Shown piece by piece: positions 23,430-34,600 of a stretch of 64,000 nt of DNA. A program made the position numbers and the translations under genes. The notes under the pieces are model-generated. The model worked only from the letters and a program-made list of their open reading frames with translations, had not been told where the DNA came from and searched no databases. The number at the start of each line of letters is the position of its first letter. Position 1 is the first letter of the stretch. Origin of the DNA: Cyclina sinensis (taxonomy: Eukaryota; Mollusca; Bivalvia; Venerida; Veneridae); NCBI GenBank assembly GCA_012932295.1, contig JAAONU010000019.1, forward strand, positions 30,233,913 to 30,297,912. The letters run 5' to 3'.

Positions 23430-24104
23430 AGCTCACCTGAGCCGTAGGCTCATGGATGGATGAATGTGTGTCGGACGTCCACGCTTAGTTTGTTAACATT
23501 CTAGTGGTCACATTTTTGCCTCAATTGTCATGAAACTTAGTCAGGATGTTTGTCCCAGTGATTACTCGGTCGAGTTTGAACATGGGTTATCTGGATTGAA
23601 AAACTAGGTCACATGGCCCAAAAAAAGAAAAACCTTGTTAATATTCTAGAGACTACATTTTCAGTTCAAATAACCTGGAAATTTGTCAGAGAAGTTGATT
23701 CAATGATTTCTAGCTCTGTTTTGAATATGGGTCATCTGGGGTCAAAAACTAGGTCACAGAGCCCAAATATGAAAAAAGCCATGTAAACACTCCAGAGGTT
23801 ACATTTTCAGTCTAATTATGCTGGAAAGTTGTCAGAGAGATTGTTTCAATTATTTCTAGCACAGTTTAGAATATGGGTCAAAAACTAGGTCACAGAGCCC
23901 AAATATGGGAAAACCTTGTTAACACTCTAGAGGTATCATTTTCAGTCCAAATAACCTAGAAATTTGTCAGAAAAGTTGTTTCAGTAATTTGTAGCTCTAT
24001 TTTGAATATGGGTCATCTTGGGTCAATTATAATCAGGTCCATAACAATTTTGTTAAAAGCAGTCATACTCAGGTGAATGATCTAGGGCCATCATGGCCCT
24101 CTTG
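23430..24104 (+). mobile_element. AGCTCACCTGAG-family element, short copy C
   Basis: Same ends as copies A and B (agctcacctgagccgtaggc; catactcaggtgaatgatct, then gggccatcatggccctcttg). The interior units differ: four degenerate ~110-bp units with 'ctaggtcacagagcccaaat' and 'gaaatttgtcaga'. The ends are shared and the filling differs, so the family is defined by its termini. Confidence 0.7.
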
Positions 24105-24545
24105 TCATGTTTATATTAAAAAAGGTATTGTTTACCCATATAGACACACATTAACATCTTACCTTGCTCACTTATTTCTATTGACATTTTTCTGTTTATT
24201 ATAATTGTACAAAGAATTTTCATGTTAATTTCATGAAAAATTACTAATACCACCTTAATGCATGTGCATATAAAACAGTTACCACTATCATAATTAAGCT
24301 TCACATTCAGTTGGTCCAAAGCTCAAATTCCTCTCAGAGCTTTAGATGGTGTGCTCTTATTCCACATGTCTTCTAAGTTTACCAGCATGCTATCTTGCTA
24401 TCAATAATTTTTGATGTCATAGTGAAGTCACACTAAATTAGTTCTTTGTATATGATAATTATGTAGCATTAATGATGTAACTTTCCTTTAACGATCCATT
24501 TTGGTTGGTCATTTTTGAGTATTTGTTATCTTAGTATATTGTTTG

Positions 24546-25679
24546 TACAGTAAAAACTCATGATGCGACCAACTCAATATACAGACCAACTCAATATTAC
24601 GAACATTTTCTTCTGGTCCCGATTTTTTTACTATATATTCTATTGTTAGTTAAACTCAGTAATAAGACCAACTCAATATTGCGTATTGCGACCGCAATTT
24701 CCGGTCCCGAATGAAAATACAAACCTTTTTTGAACTCAAAATTACGACCGCGACCAGAAAGGAACAAAACGGGCAGCCGTTGACCTTAGCTATTCATCAA
24801 AGGTCGAGGTCGGCAAACTTGTTTACACAAACATGTACATAATGGGCTTCTCGTGTTAATCGGTGTTAATTGATAATTTGACAGGTCAAAAGGATCCAGG
24901 TGTGGATAATTTACTTTAAGGTTGGTAGTTATCGGTTTAATTGTTTATGACACCCTTATTAGAGTAGACTGCGGCTTACTGCACGATAAATTTTCTATTG
25001 TTATAGTCACTAATTGATGTGCAAACGAATTAATGCAACACTGAAATCCAAAATTTTGTGAGATTTACGTATCACTTTACATTTTCATTTTGATTGATAC
25101 ACATTGTACAAGTTGATTACACAAAATATTCCTCCTGAAATTTGACTGAAATGAGCAAAAAGCAGACAGAGCTTTCTCTTAAAGAGAAAATAAATTTGAT
25201 AAATGAAAGCAATGGTCAGAGTCAGAGAAAGTTAGCTGAAAAGTACGGCACTGGGAAAACTCAGGTGATTAAATTTGTATTAGTTTCTGGGCTTATTAAA
25301 ATATGATAAATAATTTTGTACTTAGCTGAACTAACTGCTGCATAATTTGTATGTTGCATTAAATTTTAATGATAGCCGAGCAAAAGTTGCTTAACAGACT
25401 GAAAGAAAAGTATACGCAAACAATATTTTTTGCAATTTATATAGATTTAACCATATATTGACCATTATTCTGATCAAATCATTAGTTATAAAAGTAAGGA
25501 CAAATAAAACAAATAAGTTATGCTCAGTGACACTACAACTGACGCAAAACACACACTGGGTCGATAAATCTACCATATACCTTCATGTCATCATCTGAAC
25601 TCAATTTTAGGACCAACTCAATATTAAGACCACCTATTGCTGGTCCCAGAGGTGGTCTCATTATTGAGGTTTTACTGTA
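24546..25679 (+). mobile_element. Tigger/pogo-type (Tc1-mariner superfamily) element, internally deleted
   Basis: The element 24548-25677 is flanked by TA on both sides. Its inverted ends are CAGTAAAAACTCATGATGCG and the complement of ggtctcattattgaggtttt + actg. Inside both ends the phrase gaccaactcaatatta recurs. An N-terminal CENP-B/pogo-like helix-turn-helix fragment survives at 25151-25306; the DDE domain is absent, so the copy is non-autonomous. Confidence 0.75.
25151..25306 (+). pseudogene. Truncated pogo/Tigger transposase N-terminus
   Basis: ATG opens MSKKQTELSLKEKINLINES, then NGQSQRKLAEKYGTGKTQV, and a stop after 51 codons. The spacing of hydrophobic residues and the RKLAEKYG-type recognition helix match the psq/CENP-B N-terminal helix-turn-helix of Tigger transposases (TIGD4/6-like). 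The rest of the transposase is missing. Confidence 0.6.
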
Positions 25680-26046
25680 TATACTGAGTTATTATCACTG
25701 AGTGAAGTACAGTATTTCTTATATATTTCTATTACCACTGATTACATGTACCTGCACAAATTACTGCTTTCACCAATTCCACTTGTAACAGTCCAGATAC
25801 TAAATTCATGCACATTGTCAAAACCTCTGTAAATTCACAAAATGAAGTAAAAACTCATACTATTGTTTAATAATTTGTTACTTTTTTTGTTATGTGATGA
25901 TAATTGATAATTATGAAATAATCTTGATGCAAAGTATTATGATGATAGTTTTTTTGAAAATATGAATTAAAATACATGATAATACAAAGAAGTCTGTGTT
26001 GATCACTTATTTGATTCATCAGGCATTTAGTAAGATTCCTTTTTTT

Positions 26047-28804
26047 AGCTCACCTGAGCACAAAGTGCTCAGGGTGAGCTTTTCTGATCGGTCTTTGTCC
26101 GTCGTCCGTCCGTCCGTCGTTAACTTTTCATTCAAACGACATCTCCTCTGAAACCAATAGGGCAAATTTAATGAAACTTGCCTGGGATGTTCCTTGCATG
26201 AAGCTCTACCAAGTTTGTTCAAATGGTTCTGATCCATTGCATTTCTGGTTCACTAGAGCTAAAAAAAGATTTTATAAGTTGGATCTTCTTCTCCGAAACC
26301 ACAAGGCCTGGAGCTTTGATATTTGGTATGAAGCATCATCTAGTGGACCTCTACCAAGTTTGTTCAAATTATGTCCCTGGGGTCAAAACTGACCCCGCCC
26401 CAGGGGTCAGTTCATTTTACATAAAGTTATATAGGGAAAACTTGAAAATCTTCTTGTCAGAAACAAGAAGTCCTAGAGTTAAGATATTTGGTACGTAGCA
26501 TTTTCTAGTGAACCTCTATCAAGTTTCTTTAAATCATGGCCTCTGGATCAAAAATGGCCCTGCCCCGGGGGTCACTTGTTTTACATAGAGTTATATAGGA
26601 AAATCTTAAAAAATCTTCTTGTCAGAAACCGAAAGTTATAGAGCTTAGATATTTGGTATGTAGCATTGCCTAGTGGACCTCTACCAAGTTTGTTCAAATC
26701 ATGGCCTCTGGGTCAAAAATGGCCCCGCCCCAGGGGTCACTTGTTTTACATAGAGTTATATAGGAAAATATTAAAAAATCTTCTTGTCAGAAACCGTAAG
26801 TTATAGAGCTAAGATATTTGGTGTGTAGCATTGTCTAGTGGACCTCTATCAAGGTTGTTCAAATCAAGGCCTCTGGGTAAAAAATGGGCTTGCCCCAGGG
26901 GTCACTTGTTTAACATAGAGTTATATAGGAAAAAATTTTAAAATCTTCTTGTCAGAAACTGAAAGTTATAGAGCTTAGATATTTGGTGTGTAGCATTTTC
27001 TAGTGGACCTCTACCAAGTTTGTTCAAATCATGGCCTCTGGGTCAAAAATGGCCCCGCCCCAGGGGTCACTTGTTTTACATAGAGTTATATAGGAAAAAC
27101 TTAAAAAATCCTCTTGTCAGAAACTGTAAGTTATAGAGCTTAGATATTTGGTATGTAGCATTGCCTAGTGGACCTCTACCAAGTTTGTTCAAATCATGGC
27201 CTCTGTGTCAAAAATGGCCCCGCCCCAGGGGTCACTTGTTTTACATAGAGTTATATAGGAAAATATTAAAAAATCTTCTTGTCAGAAACTGTAAGTTATA
27301 GAGCTAAGATATTTGGTGTGTAGCATTGTCTAGTGGACCTCTACCAAGTTTGTTCAAATCATGGCCTCTGGGTCAAAAATGGCCCTGCCCCAGGGGTCAC
27401 TTGTTTAACATAGAGTTATATAGGAAAAACTTTTAATATCTTCTTGTCAGAAACTGAAAGTTATAGAGCTTAGATATTTGGTGTGTAGCATTTTCTAGTG
27501 GACCTCTACCAAGTTTGTTCAAATCATGGCCTCTGTGTCAAAAATGGCCCCGCCCCAGGGGTCACTTGTTTTACATAGAGTTATATAGGAAAAACTTAAA
27601 AAATCCTCTTGTCAGAAACCGTAAGTATAGAGCTTAGATATTTGGTGACCTCTACCAAGTTTGTTCAAATCATAGCCTCTGGGTCAAAAATGGCCCCGCC
27701 CCAGGGGCACTTGTTTTACATAGAGTTATATAGGAAAAACTTTGAAAATCTTCTTGTCAGAAACCGTAAGGCATAAGGCTTAGATATTTGGTGTGTAGCA
27801 TTGTCTAGTGGACCTCTACTAAGTTTGTTCAAATTAAGCCACTGTGTCAAAATAGGCCCAGACCTGGGGGTCACTTGTTTACATATGGAGTATGAAAAGG
27901 TTTTAAAAATCTTCACAGAAGAAACCATAAGGCTTAGAGTTAAGATATTTTGTATGAAGCATTGTCTAGAGGACCTCTACCAAGTTTGTTCAAGTCATGG
28001 ACCCTAGGTCAAAAATGGCCCCGCCTCAGGGTCACATGTTTTACAGAGAGTTATATAGGAAAAACTTTAAAAATCTTCTTGTCATAAACAACAAGGCCTA
28101 GAGTTAAGATATTTGGTGTGCAGCATTATCTAATGGACCTCTATCAAGTTTGTTCAAATCATGGCCCCTTGGTCAAAATAGGCCCCGTCACATGTTTTAC
28201 ATAGAATTATAAAGGAAAAACTTGAAAAATCTTCTTGTCAGAAACCACAAGGCCTAGAGTTAAGATATTTGGTATGCAGCATTGTCTAGTGGACTTCTAC
28301 CAAGTTTGTTAGAAAAATGTCCCTGGGGTCACTATTGGCCTCGCCCGAGCAGTCACATGTTTTAAATAACAATATAGAAGAAAATCTTTAAAATCTTCTT
28401 GTCTGAAACCACAAGGCCTAGAATTTTAAAATTTGGCACGAAGCAAGCTTTATCAAGCTTTTTAAAATTATTAGATTAGGTTAAAGGTCACGGAGGCTGA
28501 AAGTAGATTTATCTACTGTACCTCATAGAGCCTTCATTTATAGACCAATATCTTTGATAGGTTCCTTGCATGGACCTCTATCCATGGGTAGGGTTTGAGG
28601 TCACTGGGTCAAGGTCAAGGTCACCATAGCTTATAATAGAAATTTCTACTTTCTGTCATAGAGCCTTTATTTATTGACTGATATTTTACATATTTGGTTT
28701 GTAGGCACTTACATATTTTCAATTAAAAAATGAAATACTGCTTAACAGCAAACCTACAGCCAAAGTACTCAGGTGAGCGATTCAGGGCCATCATGGCCCT
28801 CTTG
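26047..28804 (+). mobile_element. AGCTCACCTGAG-family minisatellite element, copy B
   Basis: Termini as in copy A, including (GTCC)n after the left end. The interior is about 14 tandem units of roughly 150-160 bp with 'tagagcttagatatttggt', 'gtggacctctaccaagtttg', 'ttcaaatcatggcctctggg' and 'aatggccccgccccagggg'. The last 370 bp ('agaccaatatctttgatag', 'actttctgtcatagagcc') match copy A at 19700-20110. Intergenic, no transposase. Confidence 0.8.
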
Positions 28805-31123
28805 TTTCAGAAAAAGAACATTGGTTAAAAGTAAATAATGTCGATGATAGATCTTGTCCGGGCCTTAACTTCTGCATGCATAGAAGGATTTTAAAATAGT
28901 TTTGCATTTTTGTTCATCTCATTTTATTCTCGATTTTAATTTATATCTAAATATATGTCATCTTCCTGGTTATTTGCCTTCTTGCTATTTTATGACTTCT
29001 ATCACATCACATACCATCAAATGAAATAGCGTCATAAGCATGTTTGTTCACTCCACTGCCATGCAAGGATTTTACAATGACCCCTTTTACTTACAAAGCC
29101 TTCAATCCTGTGACCAAGCTGAGAATGGGGGAATTCACCTCTGTAATATTTTTCTAGTAATATTTTTTTTCAAAATTAACTTTGGAATCATTCAATCTAT
29201 TGATTTAGAATTTTGAGGATGAGTAGATGGCATTTAGAAAAATAAGCTTGGCCTGGCTATTTGCAGAGTTATGGTTAAAATTTCAAACTTTAATTTTGTC
29301 TAGAGGATAACTCTGTAACCTTTTAGTATAATGACTTGAAACTTTGAAGGTACTTCAATAACAGTGAGAAGAAGTACAGACTAATCTAATTCATTTTTAA
29401 CTGATTTTTTTTCTCAGTGCTAATCTTAATTGAAAAATAATAGACCATCTGCATAATGTTGAGTAAGATTTTACCTGTTTTTAATCTTTTCTTAGATTAT
29501 TTATTCAATGAGTAATCAAACAGTAATGTTTTTAAAGGTCATCTGGATGTCCTCCTTTCCAAACAAATAGGGGATGGGTGGCTTTGGGGGCATGTCGCTC
29601 ATGGTTCTTGTTTGAACTGGCACAAGGTACATGGTTACACCAGAAACAAGGCTATGGGCTTTATACAAAATGACATTATATTTGAGGATTGTCTTTTCTC
29701 AGCAACGGCTGGTAGGAATTTTTTTTTTACTTTAAACGTGCTTCTTAAAAGAGAAGACCTCTGCACGTTTTTAGATTTATGTATGCTTTGCCTATGCTAT
29801 TACAGTATACTAAAGGCTTCAATCACTGTTGAATATGCCATTTTATAAACTATTCCATTTCAATCAATATGGAACATAAAATTAACAACAGAAATAATCA
29901 AAACATTTTATCTGGGTCCTACTATGGGTTCATTAGGACCCAGGTTTTATTGTAACACGATCAAAGGCACAATCAGTTTTCAATAAATTGTTCTCTGATG
30001 TACAAAGTATATAATACAGAAAATCTGAATAATAACAACTAGGGTGTTTACACAGGATTTTATCATAACTGTGCGAACGGATTTATCAAAATGGCTGATA
30101 TGACCCGTATTCAAACTTCACCCAAAGATAACTATTTTGATAATTGGTCATCTAGGAAAGCAAATATCTTGACAACTTTAATATCTGTTTCCCATTTTGC
30201 TACGTATATCATCTAAGTTTGACCGTGCTATAACCACGCATTAACATGACTGACTTATGTTTCTGGTCTATCTATGGTCAAGATATAAATCTACAGGTTT
30301 AGACTCTTCTTAAATTTGATATTCACATTTACGTCTTTTCCAGCTATTGATATCAAATGTTATAAGAAAACAGAAGCTACGTGCAAGATGTCTCGAGCAG
30401 AATTTTTTCACACAGACGATAAAATACCATTTTGAGACCAACAGTGACATTATTTATGTTACATCTTTCTGGCAGAAATATTGGAGGTTAATAGACATAT
30501 TTACATAATAAAAACAGTACTGTCACAATTATTTCATTTCAAAAGGTATGATAGAAAGCCAACATTCCGTTCTATCTAATGCTATTAAGTTCAGCTTTAA
30601 GATAATTTTGTAATTTACGTCAACAAATGACGTGACGTGATATGACGTGATATGCGAAAAAGCAACTGGCAAATAAACTGATTGGAATTTTCATTAACCA
30701 AATTTGCGGTTGCGTTTAAAAGTTGTGCAATATATTTTTTAGAAAATTTAGAGCTGTCAATGTGACAGATGTGATCACAGCTCACTGATTGTTAACGTAT
30801 GTTGCAGTGGTTGTAATATCAACACTTTTAAGTATTGAACATCGGCGATAAAGTTGAATTTAAGGTAAAGTTCTGATGTAAAACCGCATCTGTTGTGTTC
30901 ATATAGACACCTGCATTTGCCGGAGTGTCTGAGCTTTGAAATAACAACCCTGTAATTAAGATAAAATGTCAGTTATGATGATTTTAATCTCTTGTCAAAA
31001 ACAAAACACAATCACTGAAACAGTACTCCTTTAGTATCTATTCATTTTACTGATTTATAAGTTAATGGAAAAACGATGCAATATAGTAGAACTCTCTTAT
31101 TCAAAACATCTGTTTTCTTCTTA
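28805..31123. other. Intergenic region, no gene supported
   Basis: Read on both strands. ORFs such as 29612-29848 have no domain and poor coding character. A small hairpin (ctgggtccta ... taggacccag) lies at about 29913-29943 and a cluster of TGACGTGA motifs at 30626-30652. Confidence 0.4.
30626..30652. promoter_or_regulatory. Three close TGACGTG(A) motifs
   Basis: aatgacgtgacgtgatatga and cgtgatatg contain TGACGTGA-type boxes spaced 5 to 13 bp apart. Such boxes are bound by CREB/ATF/XBP1-type bZIP proteins. No nearby transcription start is visible, so function is only a possibility. Confidence 0.25.
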
Positions 31124-31137
31124 CCCCCCCCCCCCCC
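31124..31137 (+). repeat. Poly-C run (14 C)
   Basis: Fourteen consecutive C bases followed by C-rich sequence (tccccaccccacc). Confidence 0.9.
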
Positions 31138-31420
31138 TCCCCACCCCACCAAAGTCAAATTCTAAAAGTAAATTACCTCAACTCATACATAGCTATTTTG
31201 ATGATTTCAAGAAAGGTTACACTAAGAACATCATACCTTTGTAAAATCAGACAGTCATAATAACAGAAAAAATCAAAGCTGATACTATAAGTTACATGAA
31301 CATTGTAAAATTATTAGCCTCGTTTCCACATGTTAAATGAAAAAGATCATCGCGAGTGGAATGCAGTTTGCTTGTAGGTGGTTGAGTTCGATGCTAAATG
31401 TTATTCAGGTCACATTGTAC

Positions 31421-31636
31421 TCAAAAATTATCAATAATCAGAGAATTGGTGATACCTGCGACGCATGCTGTCATAAAGCACGCGATATTTCCATTAATCA
31501 TCGATCGAAGGGAGAGACGAGCAAACTCGGACCGTCTTTCCGGTGCGACAGACGATAGACTTCCTAGATTGATTCCTAGCGCCGCTATACTGCCAAAGCC
31601 ACACAGAATATAGGTTGCCAGAATTCTAGATCGCTC
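31421..31636 (-). CDS. SLC28-like exon 9 (terminal)
   Basis: Acceptor aattccag. Encodes ERSRILATYILCGFGSIAAL, GINLGSLSSVAPERRSEFAR and LSLRSMINGNIACFMTACVA, ending ...SLIIDNF-stop at 31421. The CGFGSIAALG stretch replaces the usual CGFAN-x-SSLG. Confidence 0.85.
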   Translation of the reverse strand, partial: ERSRILATYILCGFGSIAALGINLGSLSSVAPERRSEFARLSLRSMINGNIACFMTACVAGITNSLIIDNF

Positions 31637-34600
31637 CTGGAATTGTTCAGATAATCAATAATTTGCGATTTAAATAAATTGAAACCTTATACCACTTAAC
31701 ACACAAAGTGGCTGGAACCAGGTACCTATATTAACGTTAATGTACGTACCTCCTGGAACAGAACAATATTTTTGGGAAAAAAAAACTACAAACAAGCCTA
31801 GAAAGAACTTTCGTATCAGAATAAAAGATTTTCAAAAAAGTTTACCAGTTAGCCCCTGGTATAAATTCAAAATTTACGACAAATGGTCCGTTTATTGACA
31901 TCTTAACATTGTAGCATAAATTCAATACTTCAGATAGTTTTAGTAAATAACAAATCTTAAATATGGTGTAATAAGACTTTTATATAGCATAATACTATTA
32001 GTTGTGCTATAAGTGCTTCATTATTTAAGTATCATATTTCACTGAAACGCCATTTTACTGGGTATAGCCAGCTCGTAATTATGCAAGATTACTAACGTTT
32101 TATTCTTTGCAAACACTGCCGTCATTTATGTTTTATTCATGCATTGCCTCAAGGGTCTATGACTGAAGAAAACTTGAAAACTTCTGATACTTTACGACGG
32201 CATTATTACCTTTCTATAGTAAAATGTGCTATATGTATTGCATTACATTTAAATTTCTTCTACGACATGTCAAGATTCGATTTTAATAATCTATTTCAGT
32301 TGCTGACCTCATCCGGTCTAATGTTAGACTTAAGTTCCTTGTTTTTTTCCACAATTTTGGCATTATGATTTAAAATCAGTGGTTTGTTGAGTTTATATGT
32401 AAAAAGCAGACATACGCCTATAACGTCTTCTTTTATCATTGCCCCGAGATCTGCATAGGCCAGAAATTCGTTAATGACGATTTTCTTCCCAATGAGTGCG
32501 CCGACAGTTTTCGTTTCGGACCAAGGAACGCCTATCACAGCCGCTAGTGGCATGAATATGTATGAGCAAATTAACTGAAATATAAAAGATATCACAAACT
32601 GTAACAGCAAATTAGCTGAAGAAAGAACGTTTCCGTATACTACAGGCACTTATATGTACGTCGAATCAAGTCAGTCCCCGAAATTGTCTTTTTCATTTTG
32701 TTATTTCAGTACAGTAAAAACGCAGAAGAACAGAAATTATCTTATAACCTGAAAGCTGAGATCTGGATAGTTGACCTTGGCCCCAAAATAGGACAATGCA
32801 GTGTCCAGGAAGTTAAGAACGGCAATAAAGGCGATCAGGTTAACGACAACGAACGCCACCAACTTGATGGCCGTAGTGGCGCCAACTGACAAGGCCTCAA
32901 TCAAGTTTGACTCCTGACTGAAAAAGACAGATAGTAAATATCGTGAAATATCTACATTTGCGTCCTTTTTACCCAGTACAGATCGTGCAGAGCAATAAGA
33001 AATGTTTTTTTTAAGTTTTTCACGTCTACTGTAAATGTAAGTTCTTTACATAAAAGTCAGCATAAATTTATTTGAATATTAACCCTTCAAAAAATCTATA
33101 AACTGTATACATCATGTGTTTATCATTTTCAAATAAGACACAATTACTCGAGAGAAGCAGGAATCTCTTCTTACCTGGTCCGTTCACGAGAATACATTAC
33201 AAGAATCCACAAATCTGACAACTGACCTTTTCTTATTACTGAATGTGCAATGGAGGGTTTAATGTACAGTATTATACATACCCAGAAGGTAATTTTATTT
33301 CTTTCTGCGTTTTTATCTTGGAGACTTGCGTTTCCGGTACTGAAATCTTCGCTATTGCAAGAGCAGCTGGTGCTGACATGAAGGACGCGGAGATCACGTG
33401 CTCAGCCGGAACCTGCGCAACAAATAAATAAATAAATAGATAAATAAACATCTATTCAACTCGGACGTCATTTGTGCAAGTGCGTGTATATGAATTAATT
33501 CGATACAAATCAGGGAATGCTTTAGTTATCGGATGTCTTGCAGGAGGAAGAAATGTTTTGATAACTGGTTGAATGAAAAAACAAAACAGAGAAATAATAG
33601 TTTATCATATTTACACCAAATTCCACATAAGCAGCAATGATGGTTCCAGCGACAGTAGCAAATCCACTTGTCATTACGGCGTGTAGCTCGGATTCCGTCA
33701 GCTTCATCCAAAATGGTTTCAGTGCAACGCTTGACTCAACCTGTAAAAGTGGTTTAGGCTACTTTTTGTTTCCTCTCAAATTGTTCCCTCGTTGGTGCCA
33801 AGATATTTCGGTATCGCGATAGTTTTAAACAGAAATAACATTCCATACTTTGGTTGAAGCCACATGCCATTTCATAAAATGGGGGCGAGTTTTGTTGATT
33901 TATGTTTGTTTTATTAGAGTTAAAAGTGTTTAAAGGGACACTTAAATTACTTGAGGAAACTGTTGCAAGCTATGGATGGTAACATTCATGTTGTTGACTT
34001 CTGAATAATGCCTATCTACTTTACAAAGATATTCCGATTATCAACATTTCTATTTATAGCTATATGACAAAATTATTTGGGAAAAAAAACGTAAAATATG
34101 GCAAAATCTTTTCAGGAAACATTAATCTTCTGCGATCAAATTTCCAGAAAACACATTCTCTTAATATGACTTGAAATTACCTCGATAGCTATCTAGCAAC
34201 CATGTAAGAAAAACATGCCACTATAATATTCAGTTGCCTATTGAAAATTAAAACCTAGTTTAAAATTTATTTTACATAGGGAAACGTGCGTGTGAATTTT
34301 GCGTAGTAATTTGATGATTCAAATTCATGTGATTGTAAGAGTATCGACATTATACATGTCCAATGCGTTAATAGATAAATTCTTGTCATTCTATATGACC
34401 TGCACATACAAAATTTATTCGACGTATGAATATAAAAGAGGTAAAACGGCATTTCACCTGTCCTGTGATTATGGATATCTTACCAGTTCTGTGATTAAAT
34501 AGGTGGTTTTACTGAATTTTTACCTGTCCTGTCATTTTATAGGTGTCTGAAATGACAATATTTCTCTCCTGTGATTATGGAAGTGATAGAACTGACGTTT

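Noticed and set aside
29612..29848. 78-codon plus-strand ORF as a possible gene
   Set aside because: No recognisable domain, no splice partners, and AT-rich composition; not supported.
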